DNA of 64,000 nt from contig NC_092562.1 of assembly GCF_037975245.1 (NCBI RefSeq), forward strand, positions 30,330,054-30,394,053, written 5' to 3'. This DNA is from Apostichopus japonicus (Eukaryota > Echinodermata > Holothuroidea > Aspidochirotida > Stichopodidae). The notes beneath the pieces are model-generated. The model did no database searches. It saw only the letters and a program-made list of their open reading frames with translations, and was not told where the DNA came from. Both the position numbers and the translations under genes were made by a program. Of the stretch, positions 49,101-58,894 are shown piece by piece (position 1 is the first letter of the stretch; every line of letters starts with the position of its first letter).

Positions 49101-52100
49101 GTTACTAACACAGCTCTGCAGGTTTATTCCTTTTATAATTTCTTCATACTGTCAATGTTTATTACAAAAAAAAAAGCTCAAAATAATGATGTGAATTAAA
49201 TAAAAATGATTTTGAGATAATTAAATAAATCACAAGACAAAAGATAAGAGACAACATATTTGTATAGTAATTTGTTAGAACTAATTTCAAGGCAGAATTT
49301 GCAAGTAGTGAAACCTGATTGCCTTGTGTTATTGATCTACCAGTGCTTTACTGTATGCATAGTTAAGTTAATTAAGCAGCATATCCATACAACACTGTAC
49401 TATAGACTCATTGCAGTCATCCACTGAATTGGTTTTCCTTAAACAGATGATGGGTTGAGCCACTTCAGCATTGCTGCTCTAGTTTCCACCTCAAATGCAT
49501 TTTGGGACACATTCCTCTGGCCTGAATCTGTGGGGCCCAATAAGTTTGGGACCATTTGGGCCCACATTTTTGGGTGTTCAGTTTTTGGGGGCAAATATAT
49601 TTTTGAGCCACTTTGTATGGGCCAAATATTTTGGAACCATTTACGCGCAAAATGTTATCTAGCGCAATTTCTTTGAGATGGACCAAAATTTAAAAATTGC
49701 AATAACTCCACAACCTTAAATCAGATTATTCCCAAACTTGGAATACAGTTATAAGTTTATAGCTGGTACATGCTGGCTTTGATATTATGATATGGGGTGA
49801 TGCATACCACACTTTAATAGTCCAGAAAGCAAGAAGTCATAGTACCCGTTGGGCTCTTGTTTTATCAGTATTTAAGGAAACTACACAACCATTATAAACA
49901 GAACAAAGTGCTTTGATGAACAAGTTTGTGCCTTCTGCTAGGTCTGTTCATACAGGATAGTGTGACATCAATAAGCAGTGTCAAATGTAACATTGAAAAG
50001 TGTACAATGTTCTTTCTTCTCTTCAAAATAGTTCCAGAATTTCCGTTCTGTGATGCAGCTGCAGTGTCTCGGTTGGCCAAAGAACCAGACAGTTGCTAAC
50101 TTACCTGAGCTGTTGCTGTACTGTGTTCGTCTGCTGAAGCAGGAACAAGCTGTGAATCGTATTTTGGTTCATTGCATGTAAGTATACGTCAATGTACATC
50201 CTCATTTGAGGTGCATACTTGTTTTGTTGATCCTGCTTGGTGAGTCAAAGGTAATGAGATGACAACGGAGGTCATAGTCTGAAACTTTGTAAACACAGTA
50301 ACTCAAAATGTAAATCTTGGTTGAAGGTCAAAGTTGGTATCTACATTAGCCTTGGTCATACTTGTGATATAGAGGCTGCTTGGTTAGTACAAGAACTCTA
50401 TTAAAATTGGTGCAGGTCAAAGGTTATTTGAGGTCTACAAAGGTCAACGTCTGAAAACCTTGTTAACATGATAAGTCAAAAATTACATCCTTAATTCTGC
50501 TTGGTAAGTGCAAGGACTACATTGCCATTTGGAGAGGTCAAAGATACTTTGAGGTCAGAAGAGGTTAAAGGCTGAAATCACTATAAACAGGATAACTTAA
50601 AAAATGTGCAGTTTGGTTGCATTCCATTCTTGTTATGTTGATTCCCCTTGGTGCATACCAGAAACCTATTGAAAATTGGTGACCCTTAAAGTTCAAAGTA
50701 AAAAGTCTGAAAAACTTGTGATCATGATAATTGCCAAGTAAAGCTTGAATAAAGTTTTTACTCGATAGGTAGGTCCACATTTGTGCAAAACCTTGCTGAT
50801 CTATTGAACTCTGTTGTGGTTATCACTTTAAAATCATGAGTTTTACTGTTAATGTTCTAGTGCAAAATGTGGCAAGCAATGACTGAGCCAATTGGCTTTC
50901 TGGTTTATGTATTATTTTCTGATAAAATGTGTTATGCATAATGACAATAAGCCTCCAATATGTTATGTTTGTTGAGTGTTGTCCTTTTAATGTTATCCCC
51001 ATATGACAGTATGGCTCTAACATGTAATGCTTGTTAAGTGTATTCCTTGAACATGTTATCTCTCATAAAGTATATCTCTAAAATGTTATGCTTGTTAAGT
51101 GTATTCCTTGAACATGTTATCTCTCATAAAGTATATCTCTAACATGTTATGCTTGAAAAGTGTCTACCTTGAACATGTTATGCCACATTATAGTTTGTCT
51201 CTAACATGGGTTGCTTTATAGTGTTCCTTTTTACATGTTATGCCACATGACAGTATGCCTCTAACATGTTATGTTTGTTAAGTGCATTCCTTGAACATGT
51301 TATCTCTCATAAAGTATATCTCTAACATGTTATGCTTGAAAAGTGTCTACCTTGAACATGTTATGCCACATTAAGGTTTGTCTCTAACATGGGTTGCTTT
51401 TTAGTGTTCCTTTTTACATGTTATGCCACATGACAGTATGCCTCTAACATGTCATGCTTGTTAAGTGCATTCCTTGAACATGTTATCTCTCATCAAGTAT
51501 ATCTCTAACATGTTATGCTTGAAAAGTGTCTTCCTTTTAAATGTTATGCCACAGTATGGTTTGTCTCTAACATGGGTTGCTTTTTAGTGTTCCTTTTTAC
51601 ATGTTATGCCACATGACAGTATGCCTCTAACATGTTATGCTTGTTAAGTGTATTCCTTTAACATGTTATGTCTCATAAAGTATATCTCTAATATGTTATG
51701 CTTGTTAAGTGTATTCCTTTAACATGTTATTCCACCTTATGGTTTGTCTCTAACATGGGTTGTTGATAGTGTTCCCTTTTACATGTTATGACAGTATGCT
51801 CTTAACATGCTATGCTTCAATGAGTGTTTCCTTAAACATGTTATACCTCTTGACAGTATGCCTTATACATGCTATGTTTGGTTAGAGCATGTCATTAACA
51901 TCATTTCATAAGAATATGCCTTCAATGCATTTTTAGAACAATATCAGACTTGACTCTCTCCATTGTACTATTTACCTACAGGGATGGTGTTGGTAGGACC
52001 GGCGTCTTTTGTGGATTAGTAGCAGCTTTGGATCAGGCACAAGCAGATAGGGAGTTTGATATATTCCAAATCATTAGCAACATGCGCTCATCTCAGCCAC

Positions 52101-52967
52101 TCATGATCCAAAACCTGGTATGTACCTGATGATCTGTCTACTTCAATATTTAATCAATTGAACTTATTGATTCCTCTCTTTCCACTAACCTTGTTGCTAC
52201 CTTTTGCATGTGAGGACTGTCCTAGTGGATGATATAAGAGTTGTTGGATAGATCACAAGCAGAATACACATTGAAATCCCATTTGGTATCAATGAACTGT
52301 TACAACTCATCCCTCTTAACATTTTAGTTTAAGCAAGAGAGTGCCTTGTTAGGATAATAAAGTGTGTCTTATTCAAATCACCTGCCAGGGTAATAGCATC
52401 TAGCTCTGAAGATCCCATGAAGAACAGTACTTGTTGTAAGTCTGAGGGGGAAGTGGTTTGCTTAGGACAGATAATCTGTGATCTATATCAAACGATCTGC
52501 TTTAAAGGATATGTTCATAAACTAGAGAAAAGAAATTGATAAATAATTAGGATTCCAAATTCGTATTCTCATAAACTATTATGAAGATATCTGTTTTCAT
52601 CATTTATGATTCCAAACATCATGGCGTCATTCTAGTTTTTACATTTTGCATAACAAGTTGGAAGGTAATTAAAGTTGTTTATCATAATCTAGCAAAAAAA
52701 GGTTCTGGGTTAGAAACTGCTACAAATCTTCTTTGATTTTATTTTCTAATTTGGCAGTTTTGAAAGTCATTTTATTATGTGATACTACTTGACTTATTCC
52801 TTGAGCATGACAGCTACAGTAGTTCATCAAATACTATAACAGGAGGCTCTCAGTTAATTTCTCCTTCAATCTTTTACCTTTAACAGGAGCAGTACCAGAC
52901 TATATTTGATGCAGTTCGTATGCACTTAGACACTGCAAGTGTCACTTATGAAAACATCAACATCTGA
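36959..52967 (+). CDS. Receptor-type protein tyrosine phosphatase, 3' part
   Basis: Sixteen exons with GT-AG borders and consistent phases join 36959-37122, 37555-37642, 37782-37858, 39333-39369, 40996-41093, 41585-41701, 42222-42379, 43327-43462, 43983-44132, 45875-45974, 47129-47205, 48378-48506, 48996-49121, 50032-50177, 51982-52117 and 52887-52967. They give 605 residues and a TGA stop. Order: juxtamembrane segment (1-50), domain D1 (~50-300) and domain D2 (~310-605). D1 has [10 protein letters not shown], the DFWRMVWQE helix, KCLKYWP, a WRD in place of WPD (Asp 213) and the P-loop [10 protein letters not shown] (Cys 245), so it may be active. D2 keeps HCMDGVGRTG (Cys 533) but has WPK instead of WPD and is probably a regulatory pseudophosphatase. 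D2 phrases ([19 protein letters not shown]) resemble the R2B group (PTPRK/M/T/U). Signal peptide, ectodomain and membrane exons were not found, so the gene is 5'-incomplete. Confidence 0.9.
37555..37642 (+). CDS. PTPR exon b: D1 pTyr-recognition loop
   Basis: ttaatttcactag|ACATTACC to CATCCCTT|gtaagt. Encodes [20 protein letters not shown] and KNRYGNIIP, the pTyr-loop motif of D1. Ends in phase 1. Confidence 0.9.
37782..37858 (+). CDS. PTPR exon c: D1, YDNSRVVL...DYVNASYID
   Basis: tctccattgcag|ATGAC to TATAGAT|gtaagt. Encodes [16 protein letters not shown] then DYVNASYID. The last 39 bases plus the donor are the founding unit of the 54-bp array in the following intron. Confidence 0.9.
37820..39022 (+). 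repeat. 54-bp array made of exon end plus 5' splice site
   Basis: About 22 tandem copies of a unit whose first copy is the real exon c end: GATCCACACTCAGACTACGT, then GAATGCCTCATATATAGAT|gtaagtaacgaatgt (54 bp). Derived copies read gatccatactcacactatat then caatgtctcatatattgat|gtaagtattgaatgt. Many keep the GTAAGT donor, and copies read as DPYSHYxNxSYID-like peptide. Copies 2-4 are closest to the exon. Later ones show higher-order blocks (the variant ctagccctacattcatttct recurs about 240 bp apart). In frame, reading past the true donor reaches a TGA at the end of the first extra copy. Confidence 0.9.
39333..39369 (+). CDS. PTPR exon d: D1, [12 protein letters not shown]
   Basis: A 37-base exon, tccctttctcag|GGTTAC to TCACATG|gtatgt, phase 0 in and phase 1 out. 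Encodes [12 protein letters not shown], the strand before the GPxxxTVxDFW motif. Its end is copied in the next intron. Confidence 0.85.
39357..39877 (+). repeat. ~142-bp array made of exon d end plus donor
   Basis: attgcatcacatg|gtatgttt from the exon/intron border recurs at 39501, 39644 (as gcaataacatggtatg) and 39789, spacing 141-145. Each unit continues with ggaaactgatatgttatg, ggtctaactgacacatcttt and gtgaagggtaaatac. 3.6 copies, so one true donor plus three copied donors. Confidence 0.9.
39878..40310 (+). repeat. ~40-bp variable minisatellite in intron
   Basis: Degenerate units of gtgtctgacagacaactg plus tgatgtaacacaggtcat. It starts directly where the 142-bp array stops, so one intron holds two adjacent arrays. 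Confidence 0.85.
40996..41093 (+). CDS. PTPR exon e: D1, [17 protein letters not shown]
   Basis: acatcaatag|GTCC to AAGAAG|gtagca. Encodes [20 protein letters not shown] and [13 protein letters not shown], a textbook PTP signature segment. Confidence 0.95.
41585..41701 (+). CDS. PTPR exon f: D1, RKCLKYWPD...
   Basis: atatttctcag|AGAAAATG to TCTCCT|gtaagt, 39 codons, phase 0 both sides. Encodes [19 protein letters not shown] and continues to RTFTVSP. KCxxYWP is invariant in the family. Confidence 0.95.
42222..42379 (+). CDS. PTPR exon g: D1, WPD-loop (WRD) to HC
   Basis: ttcaccatcag|AAATTT to CATTGCAG|gtaagt. Encodes [20 protein letters not shown] and ends GPTIVHC with two bases of Ser. The usual WPDHGVP reads WRDMKVP: the catalytic-acid Asp stays, but Pro, His and Gly are replaced. 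Confidence 0.95.
43181..43219 (+). ncRNA. Hammerhead ribozyme candidate in PTPR intron
   Basis: Sense to the PTPR gene: stem I GCCT; core CTGAAGA (43185-43191, fits CUGANGA); stem II GATCC-tgcta-GGATC, fully paired; core GAAA (43208-43211); minimal stem III; cleavage triplet GTC (43213-43215); stem I' AGGC, fully complementary to GCCT. Every conserved position of the hammerhead core is present. The form with almost no stem III is that described for ribozymes in Penelope-like elements. It lies 108 bases upstream of the P-loop exon. Confidence 0.65.
43327..43462 (+). CDS. PTPR exon h: D1 P-loop SAGAGRTG
   Basis: ggcatattttag|TGCTGG to ATCCAG|gtattg. Completes [19 protein letters not shown] and continues to [12 protein letters not shown], keeping the Q-loop glutamine. 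The phase-2 intron splitting HC|S is also found in D2. Confidence 0.95.
43531..43580 (+). repeat. Single decayed copy of exon h end plus donor
   Basis: ttgacagctagaatgagaca then tcgcaggacacagtctgtac and aagtcaag|gtagtcatgtctt matches the exon end gtgacagaaatgagacaaag ... tctgtgcaaatccag|gtattgacatctt 69 bp upstream. It would read [12 protein letters not shown]. The donor GT is kept. Confidence 0.6.
43983..44132 (+). CDS. PTPR exon i: D1 C-terminus and linker
   Basis: ttcttcctgcag|GAGCAG to TTCAAG|gtatta. 50 codons beginning [20 protein letters not shown], the last helix of D1, then the linker to D2. Confidence 0.95.
45875..45974 (+). CDS. PTPR exon j: linker and start of D2
   Basis: cctattttgaaag|AAATTGG to CTCCCAG|gtatgt, phase 1 out. 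Encodes [19 protein letters not shown], then NRFSRILP, the D2 equivalent of KNRYxNILP. Confidence 0.9.
47129..47205 (+). CDS. PTPR exon k: D2, VDAHRPYL...NYINASFLN
   Basis: ttcatacaag|TTGACG to CTTAAAT|gtaagt. 77 bases and the same phases as exon c in D1, showing the paired exon structure of the two domains. Confidence 0.9.
47410..47720 (+). repeat. CA-rich ~90-bp repeat in intron
   Basis: Three imperfect units each with an acacacac tract, acaatccacagcacc, gacaaacattcatggtttgt and gccttcat. Pyrimidine/purine biased; frames through it are artefacts. Confidence 0.75.
48378..48506 (+). CDS. PTPR exon l: D2, [15 protein letters not shown]
   Basis: tccatcaccag|GGTTAC to GATAAG|gtaaga, 43 codons. 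Encodes [20 protein letters not shown] and [18 protein letters not shown]. This single exon corresponds to D1 exons d plus e, so D1 has an extra intron here. Confidence 0.95.
48996..49121 (+). CDS. PTPR exon m: D2, SEQYWPE...
   Basis: tgtttattacag|AGTGAA to CTGCAG|gtttat, 42 codons. Encodes [20 protein letters not shown] and a hydrophobic strand, matching D1 exon f in position and phase. The donor GTTTAT is weaker than the others in the gene. Confidence 0.9.
50032..50177 (+). CDS. PTPR exon n: D2, WPK loop to HC
   Basis: tcttcaaaatag|TTCCAG to CATTGCAT|gtaagt. Encodes [20 protein letters not shown] and ends ILVHC plus two bases. WPK replaces WPD, removing the general acid. Confidence 0.95.
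50220..50760. repeat. AGGTCA-rich dispersed repeat in intron
   Basis: Three to four ~120-bp units with gaggtca...aaaggtcaa and aaactttgtaaacacagtaa-like wording. Similar text, on the opposite strand, occurs at 61130-61560 and 32560-32720. A dispersed element that brings many AGGTCA half-sites. Confidence 0.6.
50930..51900 (+). repeat. ACATGTTATG minisatellite in intron
   Basis: Roughly 60-bp units built of two ~30-bp halves (gtctctaacatg, ttgcttgttaagtgtattcc, ttgaacatgttatctctcat), with a higher-order block of ~180-230 bp repeated at least three times (marker ctaacatgggttgctttata/tt). Confidence 0.9.
51982..52117 (+). CDS. PTPR exon o: D2 P-loop HCMDGVGRTG
   Basis: atttacctacag|GGATGG to AACCTG|gtatgt. 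136 bases, the same length and phases as D1 exon h. Encodes [20 protein letters not shown] and ends [10 protein letters not shown]. The nucleophile Cys and P-loop Arg are kept. Confidence 0.95.
52887..52967 (+). CDS. PTPR exon p: C-terminus and stop
   Basis: ctttaacag|GAGCAG. 26 codons ([20 protein letters not shown] ... NINI) and TGA. The short tail after the last helix is usual for PTPRs. Confidence 0.9.
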   Translation, partial: EQYQTIFDAVRMHLDTASVTYENINI

Positions 52968-54200
52968 AAACAGCTAAGAAAGATGACATGGTTAGGGCAA
53001 CATGATTCATGTATTATAGTAGGATATGCCATTGGTGAAGCAAAAGGGAAAAAATATATTCTGAGAAGGTTTGTTTTTATTTTATGTATGTTTTGTTTTA
53101 CTTTGTGTTATTGAGGGTGAAGTCATTTATATTTTATATGCTCATTATTCATGTTTTCAGCAACACTTTCTATAATTGTTTTAAGTCGATAATGAAATAA
53201 TTTTTGTTTTATACAATATATTTTTTGGGGGTATTTGTACTGAAATGTTATGATTTTGCTTTTCTTTTGTTCAACATTACTTACAATTAAATACATGCTG
53301 TTACATTTTTGTATACCAGTACCAATCTGCTTGCGTTTAAATTACTACATTTTGACAAGATCATTTAACTGAAACATTGCAATGTAAAACTGCAAATTTT
53401 TCACATTTTTGGTAATTATTCTACTGAAAGATTCTTAAGTTTTGTTTTCATGTGGTTAATGTATTTTGTTATTGAAAATATCTTTACAATATATTCTAAT
53501 GCAAGGCTAATTGCAAAGAGAAATTAAAATCTAAGTTTAGATTGGAAAGCTAAATGCTGTTTTAATATCATAAATGTATCACATATGGTCAAGTTATTCC
53601 AAACATTAACAGTATGTTTCTTTGTTTAATTATTATATTTTCATTTGGTTTTATATGTTGTGACTTCCAGTGATTTTTAAGTAGCAGCTGACCTGACATC
53701 AAAGTAGAAATGTTTATACTTGCCATTAGTTGAAGTTGATGGTCAGCTAAATATATATGCGATAAATTTTAGCTAACTGAAATAAGATATCAATAACATG
53801 TAACAATATTCTGAGTTTGAAGTAGGTTTCACATGAAGCTGTTCTTATTTACTGAAGAGGAAATCAAGTAAAGCCTTTTTTTGTTATGTAAAGATCTTTA
53901 GTATATTACTTATGTCTAAATATCTTTTGTGAGGTAATAGCATCAGTAGTCTGTTACCTTTGCCAAGTAACTGTTTTAAGGTAAAGATCTTAAGTATATT
54001 AATTACGTCTAAACAGTACTTTTTGCCAGAACCTGAATCCTTTTTCTAGCTCTCCTTTCTACCATAGTCTAATTCAAGATTGTCTTTCTTTACTAGATGT
54101 TTATATGTATTTCTCTAGAAGTATTTTCATAGTTTAATTTAAAGCTTATTTCAATACCTATGCAATAGGAATAATAAAATGTCTTTCATTATGCTTCTTA
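52968..54200 (+). other. Probable 3' UTR of the PTPR gene
   Basis: AT-rich sequence with no further splice-flanked frame. Several weak hexamers occur. The clearest poly(A) signal is at 54173. Confidence 0.4.
54173..54178 (+). promoter_or_regulatory. Candidate poly(A) signal AATAAA
   Basis: aggaataataaaatgtctttc: an AATAAA hexamer followed by a T-rich stretch, 1.2 kb after the stop codon. Earlier ATTAAA sites also exist, so the choice is tentative. Confidence 0.3.
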
Positions 54201-55370
54201 AAATATATATTTTCATAGCGAGGTTTATATTTAGAATATTTTACAACCTTCCATTAACATTGATATCTACATTGAGATGTTTCTACTGTCTCTTTTATAG
54301 CGGGGTATTTAGTTAATATATTCACAACCTTCCATCAACATATATATCTACATGAAGATGTTGATGGAAGTTGATTTAATGTAACTAAAACATAATGGTT
54401 ATATGCAAACAATTTTTCATTGATGTAGGTTCATTTAGTATAGCTGTTTTGAGACTCCCACGCAGTTGACATGTTATTGCTCAAGAATGTGTACTCATCC
54501 CTTCATCAGAATTTTAGATTTCCTTCTAAATACTAGAAGTACATATTCTTGATTATATTGTATTTTGGTGTCTGCATTGTTTGTACTGAATTTGGAATTT
54601 GTTAGAGGTGCTGTAGTAATTTTTGCTTATAAAGGTTTCTTTTATGTGTGTCTGCAATTTTTTAACATCCAAGGCACACTGAACTAAAATTACTCATGTA
54701 ATAGGTCTTGTGAAGAGAAATGCTGATCAGGGTTGCAAGCAGGTATACTTCTGGCAGACTTCCCACCCCTAAGAATTCTGGAGGACTCAGCCTCCCCCTC
54801 CCTACTGTAAGTACAGGATATTGCCAACAAAAATCCTAGTGAACAGTGCTTAAATATATAAGACACACATGCAGTACAACCTCAACAGTTCTTCAACATT
54901 GTTTCAAAAGTTGAAAAATATAGAAAAATGTTGCATCTGAGCCCCCTTAGATCTAATATTATGTTTAATAGACTACTAAATCCAGCCACTTTTATTAACG
55001 AACCTGAAGTGTTTAAAGGGACAGTTCTCAATAGTTGAAGTGATATAGAAATACAACTTGGACTGATAACAGTGTAAATGGTCTACGATATAATTAAAAA
55101 GTGAATTTTGAAGATAGAAAACGTTTTTAACCAAGTGCTTACCTACCGCAAAAGCCTATGTAGGTTTTATAACAGTATGAGGGCTGATGTATTGATCATA
55201 CCAGAACCTTCCTACTAGGATCGTAAACTCAGGCTCTCGTAACTTTCAAATAATTCATTTTGAATGTAACATCAACCTTAAATTATTGTGCTCCAATACT
55301 GAACTGCCTAAGTATTACAATATAAGCCAGTTTCATAAAGTAATGTTTGGATGATCCTTTAATTTAAGTA
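54201..55370. other. No gene recognised
   Basis: A ~120-bp direct repeat (tataggaatatttt...acaaccttccat.aacat, near 54230 and 54310) and otherwise AT-rich sequence. No exon seen. Confidence 0.4.
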
Positions 55371-55374
55371 CTGT

Positions 55375-55794
55375 TTGTACCCTATAGTTTGTGCCTTACA
55401 ACCACTTGTTAAGCAAAGAAGTTGTCATGTTTTGCATTATTTTACATGTATTCAGATATATATATATATATTAATCAAGTGCTTTTTTGTTTGCTTCTTG
55501 TATATTCTAGTACTAAAACAAAACATATTACATAGCAGAAGAATCACAGATTTTCATGAAATACATCAAATTAACAACCAATGATTAATTCACCCACACA
55601 CTAGCCCTGTAAGATGTTCCCTGATCCTTTCATGTGAGTACTGTTTTTACCCATAGTTTGCATCTTTACAACCATTTGTCAAGCAAAGAAGTTAATCATG
55701 TTTTGCATTGTTTTACATGTATTCAGATATATATATACACAACTATTTGTCAAGCAAAGAAGTTAATCATGTTTTCATTGTTTTACATGTATTC

Positions 55795-55849
<55 letters not shown>

Positions 55850-55977
55850 CACACAACCATTTGGCAAAAAAGTTACCATGTTTTGTATTGTTTTACATGT
55901 ATTCAGATATATATATATACACAACCATTTGTCAAGCAAAGAAGTTAATCATGTTTTGTATTGTTTTACATGTATTC

Positions 55978-56040
<63 letters not shown>

Positions 56041-56175
56041 ACCATTTGGCAAAAAAATTACCATGTTTTGTATTGTTTTACATGTATTCAGATATATATA
56101 TATATTTACAACCGTTTGTCAAGCAAAGTAGTTATCATGTTTTGTATTGTTTTACATGTATATGGAGAATATTAT
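55375..56175. repeat. ~100-bp compound repeat with (TA)n, ~7 copies
   Basis: Units of acaaccatttgtcaagcaaa, gttaatcatgttttg and attgttttacatgtattcag followed by a (TA)n tract of very different length (e.g. 55790-55840 and 55980-56030). Open frames with IYIYIY runs are artefacts. Confidence 0.9.
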
Positions 56176-56229
56176 ACACAGATTCTTGTTGATGTCTTCT
56201 GCTGTGTTATCTCTTGTGTATCATAGTAA

Positions 56230-57570
56230 TCAGTAACATATCAAATAGCAGCTTTGAATATTCAGCAATCTTTATCATTTAGCAATATTTAGCAATCTTG
56301 ATCATAAATGTTTAGTAAGAATACTGGTAATGATCAAGTGACTCTCGCTCCCTCTGGAATGACACTGTCTAATATTTTTGTATTTTCTACCATCACTTCA
56401 CTCTGCACCTCATAAAATACTTTGATAAAAATGGCTTTAAAGAGTCAATTTTGGGGTGGAGTGGGAGGGAGGTACTTTGTATATCATGATAGCATTAATG
56501 CTTGGATGTGCAAGAGCATTAATTGGACTACAGATAATATGAAAAATATAGGGAGGTTTTGGGTTATAGAAAGCATTTTAAAAATTGTTTGGTGAAATTT
56601 CGAGAAAGGTTGGCTTCACTCTAGACGATTAAACTTGCTCCACTTCTAATTCAAAACCTACATTGTCCTGGTATAGAAATTTGAAAGTTCTATGATAGGT
56701 CAAGCCATCAACTGTCGCATGGAAGAGTTTGACCTGCTGTAATCTGGAGAAAATAAAGCAAAGGTAGGGTGGCGCATCTGAAATTCCTCATTATCTTAAG
56801 TATATCCTAATTACAGCTAATTGGTCCTAATTGTTAAGCCAAACCCTAGAGTATTATTATGTCAACGCATACCTTTACTTCCATTGCCCAGTTTATGTTC
56901 TAAACCTCAAGTCGCAGTTTCATCGCCTACACCAGCCCGACCTAGCAAACGTTAGCTATACACTAAGTTCATCAACCTGTAGCCATAGATTATTAAATTA
57001 AATAATATATGCGTGTAGCCCTGTATACTTTCCGCTATATAAGTCTTCTACTTGTCACCTTGTCAAATTATGCACTTTCCTATCAACCTTATCAACATGA
57101 TTTGGAAGGTTTAAAAGCGTACGCTCCCACTTCCTGGACATTTCCATTCCTCTTCCGAATCTATGATTCAAAGAAACTGCTACATGTTTTGCAAGACTAC
57201 GTTGCTTTTTGGTGATCGTATTTTGACCAGACCTTGTCACGGGCCACAGCATCACAGATCCTCTGGCTTTTGGGTCTGCCGGTGAGGTTGTTATTTGACC
57301 AGACATCGGTGAAGATTGTGGAGGCTATACACCTAAACGCTTTTTCCGCCATGAGATGGCCTGCGAGTGATTCTTGAGAAAGGTGCATGCGACTCATCTT
57401 GGCTGGGAAAGATATGTTTATGGCCAGTTTGCAACTGCGGTGCAGGATTGCTTGAGAAAGGAATCCTGTAACAAGATCAGTTATGCTAGGATGCTGTCAT
57501 CCGTGACTGCGACCTCTAGATCATATGCCAGACCTAGCACATCTGCTCTGCTTTCAGGATGAGACTGAAG
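56230..57570. other. No gene recognised; possible transposon-derived part
   Basis: 57050-57560 is GC-richer than its surroundings with overlapping frames on both strands (e.g. minus-strand FRCIASTIFTDVW). It adjoins the DIRS fragment and could be part of that element, but I find no reverse transcriptase motif. Confidence 0.35.
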
Positions 57571-57581
57571 AAAGACATAAC

Positions 57582-57651
57582 AGGGGTTATTTAGATTTAT
57601 TTGTATTGGTATTTTGAATGATACCAATACAAATAAATCTAAATAACCCCT
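57582..57651. repeat. Perfect 31-bp palindrome, 8-base loop
   Basis: Arms aggggttatttagatttatt... (57582-57612) and its exact reverse complement (57621-57651) around tttgaatg. It lies about 100 bp before the DIRS RNase H homology. Confidence 0.95.
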
Positions 57652-57754
57652 CTCTGATCCGATGCGTGAACACGTACTTGAGCTGCTGGGGGGGGAGGGG
57701 GGTGGTGGTGGGGCTTCTGCAACGCAGTCTCGGGGATCTAGTCACCTGAATTCA

Positions 57755-58100
57755 TAGGTCAACGAGCTGGAGCTCGAGGCGGTAGTAAGATCCAATGTTA
57801 TTTTTGTCCCATTTTCATGAGCCACATGGTCACGGTTTTCACCGACAACAAAAGGGTGGTGGCCTACATCAGCAAACAGGGAGGAAACATGACCTCCAAA
57901 AATTTTCCAGCCACATGGGACATCCTTTACCGGTGGCGGTGAAATGACATAGTGCTCGGTGCCTCACAAATTCAAGGAACAGCAGCCACGTCACAGGTAC
58001 ATTATCCAGCAGAGTGGTCCATGTCTATACACACTTGCATTGCACTCTTCGGCATCTTCTACTGCCCTCACATTGACCTCGTTTTGTTGGCTGACAATAC
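57755..58100 (+). pseudogene. DIRS RNase H remnant
   Basis: ELELEAV, then TDNKRVVAYISKQGGNMTS, TWDILYRW, and after a stop LGASQIQGT (family: A.HIPG) and PAEWSM. Frameshifts between the pieces. Confidence 0.7.
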
Positions 58101-58479
58101 CGAACTTCTGACGTTGTTTGAAGACATTCCATCTACAAACATGGGCAAAAGACACCTTAGCCATAATATCAGACGGGAAGCAGGCTTACGCCTTCCCACC
58201 GTTATGCCTAATTCACAGATTTCTTCCTCCGGGTGCAGGACAACAATGATCGATTCCAACTCTTGCTGAGTCTCCTTGATGATGTTCTTCGTACACTTCT
58301 TCCAGACTGTCTACAACTTTCTCAGTGCAACGGGAGAATCTTTCACCCCGACTTCCGGTCCTTCAACCTGACTGCGTTGCCCTCGTCAAGTGTGACCTCT
58401 GGAGCACGAGGCGTTTCAGAAAAAGCTGCTGATATGGCACCAGCAGCAAGAAGCCTAGCACTATCCGAACTTATGTTTT

Positions 58480-58890
58480 ACAACTCAACTATTTCTATCA
58501 GTGGGCTCTGATCTCCCTATTTATACGCCATGTTCAGTATTTGTGAGAAAGGTCGCAAATTTCCTTATGCACCTTTTCAAACAAAGGAAGCAAGACCCCA
58601 ATATTAATATTTACCGCTTGGTGATCACCACAGTGCACACAGGGTTTGAAGACATGACTACAAAAGGTCCTAACGAAGTGATAGCTGCTATGATACACGG
58701 GAATGGCCAAACGAACATGTGGTTCAAAGGCTTCCTCACTCATGGAGCAAAAAAAGTGACTCAGAAACTTATCTGATAATCTTTTACAGCCGATGGCGTC
58801 ATCAACGGTGTGACACCTTTCATGAAAGACCTTATTTCTGTTGCAGCAGCTTCGGCTAGAAAGAGGAGCTATCTAAACGCAAGTGGCGTA
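58480..58890 (+). pseudogene. DIRS tyrosine recombinase, N-terminal remnant
   Basis: FLMHLFKQRK...YRLVITTVHTG matches the family pattern FL..LF...LS..TI..YRSAI...H. Downstream KTLFLLQQLRLEKRSYLNA matches KTLFLLALAS.KRRSELHA, which carries the first catalytic Arg region. Confidence 0.65.
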
Positions 58891-58894
58891 ACCA

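Noticed and set aside
49455-49686. Mirror ORFs on both strands in the PTPR intron
   Set aside because: Low-complexity tttgggcc-type repeat text; open on both strands, no splice support.
55634-56226. Tyr/Ile-rich frames of 100-170 codons
   Set aside because: (TA)n microsatellite translation.
57055-57397. Overlapping minus-strand ORFs near the DIRS element
   Set aside because: GC-richer than the surroundings but no recognisable retrotransposon motif on that strand; noted only as possible transposon-derived sequence.
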